This document shows, piece after piece, positions 8,401 to 20,400 of a DNA stretch of 33,352 nt. How positions within the stretch are numbered: the first letter of the stretch is position 1; the number at the start of each line of letters is the position of its first letter. The notes beneath the pieces were generated by a model. It saw only the letters and a program-made list of their open reading frames with translations. It was not told the DNA's origin and searched no databases. Both the position numbers and the translations under genes were made by a program. This stretch comes from Anaerococcus sp. Its GTDB lineage: Bacteria > Bacillota > Clostridia > Tissierellales > Peptoniphilaceae. The stretch spans positions 1-33,352 of the forward strand of contig JAUNLG010000011.1 of assembly GCA_030532385.1 (NCBI GenBank), given 5' to 3'.

Positions 8401-11400
8401 GTATGCACTTGACCTAGCAAGGCTAGATATAGAAAATGAAGAAGCTACAGCAGCTTCCCTAAGTGAGGATCCTGGCCTAGAAAATCCTAGCCTAAATCCA
8501 AGTCCAGCAGGAAGGCTTATAAAGTCCTACTATATACCAAAGCAGGATGGAGGATATGACTGGACAACCACCCAAAGTAAGGCCATGGAAAATGGCTACC
8601 TAAGACCTGGTACCATAGTAGCCTATGACTATACAAATCAATATGGCGGCGAGGATGATAGATATAGCTTTGATGCAAATATAGCCCAAAAGAAGGTCTT
8701 TAGTGATGAGGATGTCTTATCCAACAACACCAGTAACACGACTACAGAAGGTGGACAAGTAAACCTTTATAGCAGAAGATTAAGTGATGAAGAGTTAAAT
8801 AACACCATCCTATCTTATACAGAAGACCCTTACTCAATCATGCGTATCAACAACACCTTTGAGATGGCACTTTGCTTTAACTACACTTATGAAGCGCCAG
8901 CTGTCAATGGTTCATCAGATAGCAAGATTGAGCTAGAAAGATATGATGACCCACAAGGATCTATCCTTCTAGATAATATTGCAAAAAACACCATAGAAGG
9001 TGGTGGACAAAACCCAACCCTAGCAAATACAATGCCAGGTGGAAAGTATAACCTAGATAAAAAGAGTCAAGAAGCAGCCATCAAGGACTTATTTGAAAGA
9101 ATCTATTACTATAGCGAAGAAGTCAAAAAAGAAGAAGAGGCCAAATACCAAGGCCAAGACCGCTATAAGATGCATAGGTTCCTAGAATATGTAATGCTTC
9201 AAAAATCTGTCCACTACTATACAGATGGAGTTCCTTTAACCCGTGACTTTATCGCAAGCCTAGCCCCTGGGGCTAATGCTCCAGAAAATGATATTGGTTT
9301 GACCTTTGACCAAACCCTAGTAGGAACTAGGAGTGGCGACCACTTTGACTCCCAATATAGGAAATCAACTGATGGACCTGATGGCGATAATACCGCCTAC
9401 AAGGCCCTAGCGCCTGGAGAAAGACTTCTAAAACAATGGCCATCTCCTTCAGTTTACCTAGAAGCTAGGCCTTTAGCTCAAAGAGTAATAGATAAGGTAG
9501 AAGCTTCTTATAAATCTACCAATACTGAATGGGAAGATAGAAAGCTAAACGACGCCGTAGAGCTAGTCTTCTTTGACCATGATAGATCAGGAACCCAAAA
9601 GCTCCTATCAGGCCATGTCCTAAGTCCAATATCTATAGAAAAATTAGATATGGAAGGATCTAGGATTGCTGGAGCAGAATTTACCTTCATCGACCTAAGT
9701 GATGGTAGCCAAACTAAGTGGACTTCAACAACTGAAGATGATCAAATCTACCTAAGACCAGGTCAGTATGAGGTAAGAGAAACTTCTACTCCACAAGGAT
9801 ATCAACCAATAGAGAACTTTAACCTAACAGTCACTGAAAGCTTAGTCAATGAAGAATATGGACCTTATCCAAATGTTGGCTTTAATATCAAAGTCCATGA
9901 TGGATATGAAACTAAACTTGCCCTAGACAATGTTGAAAAGGGACCTGATGGTAAGGATCTAGTAAGTATTGATAATGAAAACTTATCAATAAAGCTAACA
10001 AACCCATCAGACCAATATGGAACATTAAACTTTACTAAAAAAGACGCCAGTGCTAACCTTGATGGAGCAAGCTTTAGACTAAGAAAGCTAGCCACTTCAA
10101 TAAATACTGACGAGCTTGCAAAAGAGACTGTGGGCAAAAATCCAATACCAGATGAAGACTTTGACAAAAAAGATGATGGTAGTCTTGTCTATGATCAAGA
10201 GTCTAAAGGAAATAATGGAGAATTTGAATTTAAGCAACTTCCACTAGGTTACTATGTCCTAGAAGAAACAATCGCCCCAGCAGGCTTTAGTACAATTAGC
10301 CCACAAGCTATAAGAGTTAGTCTAGTAGAAGATGAATCGGGAAATCAAAAAGCTCAAGCAAGCTTCCTGTATGATAAGTATGAAAAAGATAAGATTATAG
10401 AAAATAATCCTATCTTTACAGGCATTAGATTTAGGAAGGTAAGAGACCTAGTAGCAGAAGGTGAAGAAAGTCAAGCCTTGATGAATGCTAGATTTAGGCT
10501 CTACTCCCTATGGACAAAGAACAACGATTATTATAAGGAAGATAAGATAAGTGACCCTAATGGCTTGATAGAATTTACCGATATGCCAGAAGGAGATTAT
10601 ATCCTCCTAGAGCTTAAGGCTCCAGAGGGTTACCTAGAACCAGAAAATCAAAATCCTTCCTTCTACGGCTGGAAGCTCTTTGTAAGAGAAAATCCAAATT
10701 CAACCACAGAAGAAGACAAATTTACCTATGACCTTTATAGGTTAGATGAAAGCTCTGATATAAATAAGACCCAAGAAGACCTTATAGCCAATAAAATAGA
10801 CCTTGATTCTATCCTAAGAGTAAGAGATGCTATAGTAGATGGAGATACAGTTCCTTATGAAGCCTACGAACTAGAAAATACCCTAAGGACTGTAGATACA
10901 GACTTTAGAAAGTATAAGGAAAACCCAAACTTTGACCCAACTAAGGCGGAAAGCGAAAGCAATCCTAAGTATATAGCCTTTGATTCACTAGGTCTAGTAG
11001 GAGAAGATGGAAATCCTGTAAGATTCTCACTTTACAAGTCAGACTTTTATGGACAAACTATAGGAGATCCAATCGATAAAAATATAGTTGCCGATAAAGA
11101 TGGAATCTTCCACCTAAAGGACCTTGAGTTTAATGGCTACTATATCCTAAGAGAGGAAAATCCTCCGGAAGGTTATCAAAAGGCATCAGATATAGTTCTA
11201 AAAGTAGTAGCAGAAGCTATAGTAAATGAAGGAACCATGAGGGTTATTGTAAGGGATAAAAACCACAATACCAAGGTTGGCCTTTATGATGTATTTGAGG
11301 GAGTAGTCGATTATAGTAACAAAAATGCTTATGGTAAGCTTCAAGTAAGAAAAACTGGAGATTCAGTATTTCCTGGCTACTATGAAGAAGTTGGCCTTAG

Positions 11401-14400
11401 AAGAGCCTACTTTAGACTCTACTATGCAGATGAAGATTTTAATATAGACCCAAATAAGTATATCCAAAAGGTAACACCAGGAGTTCCTATCATAGATGCT
11501 AATGGAAATCCTATAAATCCAGAAACTTTCCCAGCTTACCAAGGTTATATAAACTTTGACCAACTTCAACCAGGCTGGTATGTCCTAGAAGAGTACAAGG
11601 GACCTGCTGGATACGAAAGAGATCCTAGACCTATCTATGTATATGTAGGGCCTGATGGTACAACAATAGCAAGTAGGGACATAAATAATGAATTTTTCCT
11701 AGCTCCTCGTGGACATGAAGTAGATGATGGTAGAACCTTAATCAATCCTAATGATAATCTAGATCAGATTAAGATAAGAGTCTTCTATAACTACTACAAA
11801 CCAGGATCATACCAACCTCCTATCACAAATTATGAGGGAAGAGTAAAGCTACAAGAGTATAGGGATGGCGTATGGGTTGATGTTACAAATCCACAAATAA
11901 TTCCTAGCCTTACTCCAAAAAGTAATCCACTTAGCCTTTCTTATAAATTTGAAAAAGGTAAGAGATATAGGCTATCCTATGAAATAACTAGTGGTGCTGA
12001 GTTAGGATGGGGCCAAGAGAAGTTCCAATATTTTGATATAGACTTTGCCGCAACCGATGAAAGTGGCATACCACTTATAGATATATCAAATGGTAGTGCC
12101 CTAAGAGTCTACAACGCTGATGAGACAGGCTTTAGAGTTCCTCTAAGGATTGAAAAAAAGGATAAAGATAAGGCCCCACTAGCTGGAGCTAAGTTTAAGG
12201 CAAGAAAGCTAATAAATGGAGAGAAAATTCCAGGAGAAGATATTTATCCAAAATACCATGATGAAGCCTTTGATGGATTTACCGAAGCTACAGGTCTTGC
12301 TGGAGATAACTACTTTAGGGAACTAACCCCTGGTATCTATGAACTTGAAGAAACTGAAGCACCTCAAGATTATAAACATCTTGAGGGCAAAAGGTACTTT
12401 AGAGTAATCATAAATCCTGACCAAGATGGCAATGGCATAGACTATGATCAGCCAGCCGACCCTAAAAAAGAAGACTATATGATTATAGACTTTGACTTTA
12501 CCCACACCTTTAGCCAAGATGATGATTGGAATGCTTCTATAAGCCAAGAAGATAAAAATGCCCTAATAGGACAAACTATCTATGGCCTAGGGTCAAAGGA
12601 TGCTCCAAGTGGATCTGACTTTGTCAAAAATGTAGAAGTTATACCAGATAATGGTCAATCAAAGCCTGCAAGACCAGATGCCCCATACAAGAGCATCCAG
12701 GTAGTAGCAGTAACCAACTATAAGGCTTTAAGAGACCTTGAATTTTATAAGACTGACTCTAAGAAAAATATAATAGACCTAGCAAACTTCACCCTAAGTA
12801 GGGTTGAGGTTGATGATAATGAAAAGTTAGTATTAGACACTGAAGGCAATCCAAGCCTTATTCTAAATGATGACCAACAACCAGTCTATAAAAAGGAAGT
12901 AACAGCAAGTCTTGGCGGTCTAAGATTTACAGGAATCACGGAAGGAACCTATATTCTTGAAGAGACAAAGGCCCCACCAGGATATAAGAAGCTTGATGGC
13001 TATCTAGTAATCCACTTTAGAGAAAATGACTTTGGAAAAATAGTCGAACACTTTGATCTAGACCAATCAAGTGGAGGTATTAAAAATAAAATTTCACTTG
13101 AACCAGGAGAAGATTCCAACACTGAACTTAAGGCTATAACAAATGATGAGAATTCAACAAGCTTTAGATTTAGTAAACTTGACCCTGATGGCAGACCAAT
13201 CTATCGTTCAAGCTTTAGGCTAGTAGCAGTAGATGAAGATGGCAATGAGCTAAAAGATATCTATGATAGGACCATAGTCCACTTAACTGACTACAACTTT
13301 AACTTTGATGGTCTAAAAATCGGAAGATACAAACTAACTGAAGATTATGTAGCAACAGGCTATCAAAAACCAAACCCATGGTACTTTAATGTAGTTGAAG
13401 ATCCAAGATCAGAAGATGGCCTAAGGATAGAATTTGAAACGACTCTTGGAAGTCCAAGTGCAGTAATCCTATCCTTCATAGAAGATTTTGGCTCAACTAG
13501 GGCAAGGGTCCTAAGTCAAAATCAAGACTTTATGAATGTTAAGCCTGGCCTATCCTTAATGGCAGATACAACTCCAAAAGAAATAAGCCTTATAGATAAT
13601 GCCATAAGTAAGTATGATGATGGAACATGGACAATCACCAACCACAAAGAGGCTAGCCTATCCTTTACTAAAATCAAAAGGGAATTCGGGCAAAAAGACT
13701 CCCCATTATCAGCTGTCAAATTTACCTTCAAAAAGGTAAAAACTTCAAAAACTGGCCAAGATATAATATATGATGCAAATAATAAACCAGTAGATCCAAG
13801 CATGATCCCTTATGGCTATTATGGAGAAAAACTATCTAGCCTAAATGGTAGGGTAAGTTTTGAAAACCTAAGCCAAGGTATCTATGAACTAGAAGAGGTC
13901 TTTGAAGGGGAAAGGGCAGATGATTACAATGCCAATACTCAAAGAAGATGGATCTTTGAAGTAAGAAAGGGCGAAAATGGCCTAGTTCCAATCTATGATA
14001 AGACTTATGAAAGAGCTTATTATAAAGAAAATGATCCAGAATATTATCAAAAATATATAGATAATAATTACTACACTTATCCTTCCTTAGAAAATGATGG
14101 TACAGGATTTAAGATAGTAAATATAAAGAATAAGACTAACATAAGGTGGAGAAAGATTGACTCTACTAATGGTAACCTACTTCTTGATCAAACAAACTTT
14201 GAAATCTATAAACTAAGTGATAATCCAACTGCCCTAAAAACAGTAGCGGGAGATCCTGGGGTAATCTTAGCTGATAGGATTTTCCAAGACCAAGGAATCT
14301 TTAGTATAGATGACCTAGAAAGAGGAGTCTATAAGTTAAAAGAAACCAAGCCTCCTTTAGGCTATGAAGTTCCAACAAGGGATATCATAGTCCAAATCCT

Positions 14401-17400
14401 AGAAAAGGAAGTGGGAGATAATGATCCTGGTAATAAGGAACTTATGGTTAAGCTCTATGAGTATGATAAAGAAAGCTCTACTCTAATAACAGATCCTAGC
14501 CAATATATTTACCTTAAGACTCATCTACTAGGGGAAAACCAAGTGGTTGACTTTGAAAATGGATTCTTTGCTATAGGAAATACTCCTACAATTAAGACCA
14601 ACTTTACTATCAAGAAGATAGAAGCTGGAACTAATAGAAGCCTAGCTGGAGCAATCTTCCTCTTATCTAATGAGGCTGGTGAACCTATAAGTAGGGTAAT
14701 CTCTGATGAGAATGGACAAGTTATCTTTAGGGGCCTAGAAGCTGGTACCTATGAATTGATAGAAGAAATGCCTCCTTTAGGCTTTGAAAGGTTAGAAAAA
14801 ACTTGGACTGTAACCATAGACCAAGATGGAAATGCCTCTATCATGGAAAGGGGAGATCCAACTAACTTAGGAAATAATCTAACTGTAGAAAACAAAAGAC
14901 CTAGTCCTAAGGGAAGATTTATCATTAACAAACTAGGAAGGGACCTTAACTCAGTGGACTCACCACTAGCTGGTGCAGAATTTACCCTAACCAGTAATAC
15001 TGATCCAAGCAAAACCCTAGTTAGAATATCTGATAGGACCGGTCAAATCCTTTTTGATAACCTAGACCCAGGCGAGTACACCCTCAAAGAAACTAAGGCT
15101 CCAAATAACTACCAAGCAACTGATAAGACTTGGCTTGTTACAGTAGCTGATGATGGAATTACAAGCGTAAGTGAAGTAAGTACACCTCAACCACTCCTAA
15201 CTAGGATGGCAAGTTTCTTTGGCCTAAGAAGTGTAAGCCCAAATCCAGCTTTTGAAAATGGATACTCCAATAGCTTAGAAAAATACCCTGATAACAAATA
15301 CCAATCAGGACCAATAACCCTAGATGGTAGAGCGACCCAAGTACAAACTTCCGCCCAATATGATTCAAGCAGCAATACCTATTTGCTAGAATTTGCAATA
15401 ACAGCAGGGCCTGACCTTGTACAAGGATCTAGCCAAGATAAGAACATAGTTGTTATTATGCCAAAGGCTTCAAGCCTAAGTTATAATGGGCTTAACTCCT
15501 ATAGGACTGCCGTAACCAATTGGCTAAAAACTTATGAGGGTGAGTCTTCAATGAAAGTGGCTCTTGTGACCTACTCAAGTGGTTCGGTAAAAAGCACAGA
15601 TCATACTTTCAAATCAGTAACCGATGCAATTTCTGCAATAGCAAATGCTGGCACAGATGGCGGTACCCAGTATGGAGATGAAGTAGCAATAGAAAAAGCT
15701 AGTGGACTTTTGGCAAATGTTAGTGGTGAAAAATATATCATAAATGCGAATGCATTAGCCTTGTCAAATAGTACAAAAATAAACAAATATACCAATGCCT
15801 TAAATGGCAAAAATATAAATGTTACAAACTTTGCTATAGGACCTTCTGGAGATAAAGTATATGATGAATTTGCTCGCTTAAATTCTTCTATATCTGGTTC
15901 GGTAGTTACTAACTATAATTTAGGAAATGACTTCTTTACTGGAGCAGTTCCTGGTCCAAGTTCCTATGAGGGAAAATTCCCTAATATAGTAACATCAGTA
16001 CCTGATATAAAGGACGCCAAAGTAGACATCTCCTTTAACAATAACTTCACCTTTGTAGAAAGCTCTACTAGTTCGTGGAAAGATCCTTCAACAGATGGAG
16101 GTAGGTGGCATAGTGGCTACAATAGCCAAACTAAGACTATTGACCTAAGTGCCAATGAGCTTAGTCTAGATCAAGGGCAAACTGCCTACATCAGCTTTAG
16201 AGTAAAAGAAGCTGATACTGTAAGTAAGGATACTCCTTCTGACCTAATCAATGATATAGGCCTAACCATAGGAGCTAATACCTACACTGTAGATGCTCCA
16301 CAAGTTACTATCTATGAGAGGTCATATATAGATATAGTAAGTGAGCACACTGGAATATATCCACCTGGATCAACAATCAGTGCAGAGCTTTTTAGGAAAG
16401 AAGGAGAAACGGAAGTAAAAGTTGCATCTGTGACCATAAATCCAGATAAGTCTGAGAGAATATCAAACCTTAGAGTAAAGGATGACAATGGCAATCCTTA
16501 CACCTATATAGTAAAAGAAATCACCCCAAGTGATAGCACAATTGTAATAGAGACACCATCTATAGAGATAAAAGATCTTTCCTTAGAGAAAATTGCTACA
16601 ATCAAATCTCACTACGATAAGAATGAAACAAATCTTGATATAAATATAAGTGGGTCTTACACAAATAGCGGGATCCTAAGTGCGACCTTAAAGAGAAAAG
16701 TAGGAGATACAGTAGATCCAACCTTTAGCAAAGAACTTGATATTAATGTACCAAGTGGAGCTTATACCCCACTTATAGGATCTATTCCAAAGCATGATGA
16801 GGCAAACAATACCTACACCTACTTCTTAGATAATGTAAGTGTAAAAGATGGAAAGATAATAGTAGGTGATCAGACATCAAAAGCAAATGGGGATACCTAT
16901 ATAATAGACATCCCTATAACAGATGCCAAGGAATTTAGTGTAAGTGTAGATTGGAATGATATAAGCGATAAGGCTCCAATAACCTTATACTTAAGTGATG
17001 GCAGCAAAATAACCTTAGATGAAACTAATGCTTATGCCTATACAGCTTCTAACCTAGACGCGAGCATAGTCAATATAAGTGGAGACAATACTTCCTATAT
17101 CTATTCTCTAGTAGGAGAAAAATCTCCTTACACCATCAATGTAAGAAGAAAAGAAGCCGACTTAGTCTTGGATGTAGTAAATACTATGATGTCCCAAGGA
17201 AGATTTAAGATTAAAAAGCTAAATGAAAGCAATCAAAATCTAGCCGGTGCAGAATTTACCCTAACAAAGATAGACGCTATAGGAAATGAAATCACAAGCT
17301 TTAAGCCAATAGTACTTTCGACAGGTCCTGATGGTATAGCCTCCTTTGAAAATATAGAAGAAGGCACCTACAAGCTAGAAGAGACCAAGGCTCCTACAGG

Positions 17401-20400
17401 CTTTGCTAAAACAAGTGATGTATGGAAGGTAACTGTAAGTAAGACTGGAGAAATCATAAGCGTAGTCGTAAAGGAACCAGACAAAACTATTGATACACAA
17501 AGTGCGGATATATCAAATCCATCTTGGAAGACATACTATGCTGATGTATCCTTTGGATTTGGACCAAATAGGGATTATCGAGATGAAATGGCAATTAGAA
17601 ATACTATTTCAGAAACTCCTGATGCCAATGGCTTCTATGATTTAACCATAACAGCCAACCCACTCCTTAACTACCAAGAACAGAATTGGTATAGGACCTT
17701 AACCTATGAGCTAAATACAGAAGACTTCTGGATTACCTATGAGGGCCAAGATATATATCCAGTAAATAGCGTGCGTTGGCATAGCATTTATGTACACTAT
17801 AACAATAATCCAACGACTATTAGCTATAAGATTAAGCCAAAGAGATTTGAAGCAAATAGAAAGCTTCAACCAGTAAAATGGCTAACTTGGGGCAATGTGA
17901 CCCAAGAGGCTAACTACTTTGCTAGCATGACTCAAAGACTTAATTCAGAATTTAAACCAGGAGCAGAAGTTCCACTAAGTCCAAATGATGGCTTTAACTA
18001 TGAAATAGTAAATGAGAAACTAAAAGTAAATGTCGAATTTACTAAAGTAGATAGCAAAGATAGCTCAATAAGGCTAGCTAATGCAATCTTTGATCTTAGG
18101 AAAAAGGATGAAAATGGAAACTTTGTAAAAGTAAATGGCGGCTATTCTTCTAATCAAGATGGAGTAATCATTCTAGAAAACTTAGAAGCGGGCCACTATA
18201 AGCTATATGAAACAGAGCCTCCTATAGGCTACCTACCACTTACAGGAGTAGCAAAAGAGTTTATTATAAGTGAAGATGGAACTATTACTATAAAAGATCC
18301 TGATGGATTAGATCAAGAATATAACGACACTAGTAAGGAAATTCCTAACACCGAACAAGGAAGTGAAAAATTTACCTTTACCAAGATGGATGTTGGAGGA
18401 GAGATTCCACTAGCTGGTGTAGAATTTGAGATATTAAATATCAATGGTCAATCAATAGGAAAAGCTACAAGTGATACTGAAGGTAAGGTAACTTTCAATA
18501 ACCTTCCTCCTGGAGAGTATTGGATAAGAGAAACCAAACAAAAAGATGGTTATATAAGAAATACCAAGCCTTTCCAAATTTATATAGGAAGAAATGACTG
18601 GATTGTTCCAGAAACTGATGGTAGAGACCTATCATATTACTTTAGTATGGACCTAGTAAAGGGATCAAATATCCAATCTACTGAAAATAGGGAAGATGTT
18701 GTATATCCTAACGTTTCTGAAGGTCTAATGGCAACCCTAAACTATAGGATTGACCCTAAGGCTAATGTAGAACCTGGAGATTACTTTATCCTAAAACTTC
18801 CAGATAATGTTGACATTGATGGAATCAATAAAGTAAATGACAGTATCTTTGACATCTATGGAAACTTTGGAAAGATGGCAGTTGCCGAAGTTCAGCCAGA
18901 TAGAAGATCTATAAAGTATAAGTTTACTGAAGCTGTAGACCAATATAGTAATCTTGAAAATATATCTATCTTGATACCAATGTTTGTTGATAGGGTGAAA
19001 GTTCCTTATAATGGCTGGTTAGATATGACCATAAGTGTCGGAGATGCAAGTTTTAACGATTATATATTTGTAGACTATGATGCTCCAGATGGCAATGGTT
19101 ATATAAAAGCTCCAGATAATATAAAAATCTACCAATACAAGTTAAATAGGAACAATGGAGACTTCACAGCTATAATCTATGTTAATCCGTGGAAGAGAGT
19201 AGAAAAAGAACTTGATATTAGATTCTCATCCGCAAGTGTAATCAATAATGTTACAATGACAACCTATAAGTTTACAGACCCTAATGTAGACATACCATGG
19301 TCCTTTGGTATAGATTTTGATGATCCAACTAATCCTTATAAGCTAGAAGAAGTAACTGATGCCTTTAATTACACTTATAAAAGTGATGATGGAAACACAT
19401 GGCACCAAGTGCTTATACCAAGTGATAGTTTTCAGACAAATTCTTATGTAATCAAGGTAACAGGTACAATCGATCAAAGTCAAAGTGATGCTAAAGATTT
19501 TACCACAATAGTTGAATACTTTAGGGACGTCATAAATGAGGACGGTTCATTTATAAAGGATAAATTGGATTGGTGGAAAGCTTATTCAGAATTCTACAAT
19601 CCAGATGCTGATACCAGCGCCGGTCATATAGTCTATAACACAACCAATGAGATAGAATATACAAAGATTGATCAAGCTACTAACCCTGATGCAGAAAATG
19701 AAGCTGATAGGGAGATAGAACTAGCTGGCGCAGTCTTTGAGCTAAGAGAAATTGTAGGAAGCAACCTAGTAGTTCTAGCAGGAAGTGAAAGAACAAGCGA
19801 TGCTAATGGAAAGGTAAGATGGGAGAAGCTAAAACCAGGCTCTTACCAAGTTTGGGAAACTAAAGCCCCTAATGGCTACATTCCAGTACCTGCTGGCGGA
19901 AGACTAGTTAAAAGATTCATAGTAAAGGAAGATGGAAGTATAAGCAAACCACAAGTAGAAAACTCCACCGACCCTAACCTATCCAACAACCAATCAGATA
20001 GGATAGTAAATATTAAGCCTAGAAAGCTTGAGATTATCAAAAAAGACTATGAAAATAATACAAATCTCCTAGAAGGAGCAGTCTTTAACCTCTATAAACT
20101 AAAGGATGGGTCAAGTGAAGATATCAAATTTAACCCATATGATGAAGCTAACTTTACAAAGCTTAGCCAAACTATAGAAGGTGTCGATACAACAGACTTC
20201 ACTACAGATACATTAGGAAAGATTTCTATAGACAACCTCTATGATGGTACCTACTACCTAGTAGAAAGTAAGGCTCCAGCAGGTTTTGCAAAGATGACTA
20301 AGCCTATTGGACCTATAAAGATCAAGGGAGGAGTTATAGAGCTACCAGCAACTGCTCCAAGTAAAGACTCTGACCTTTATGAACTAAAGGCTAAGACTGA

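Noticed and set aside
12242-12253. IYPK in the giant adhesin as a pilin polymerisation motif
   Set aside because: It lies in a loop inside one of many CnaB-like domains (about residue 2262), not at the end of an N-terminal pilin domain, and lacks the surrounding VYPKN context.
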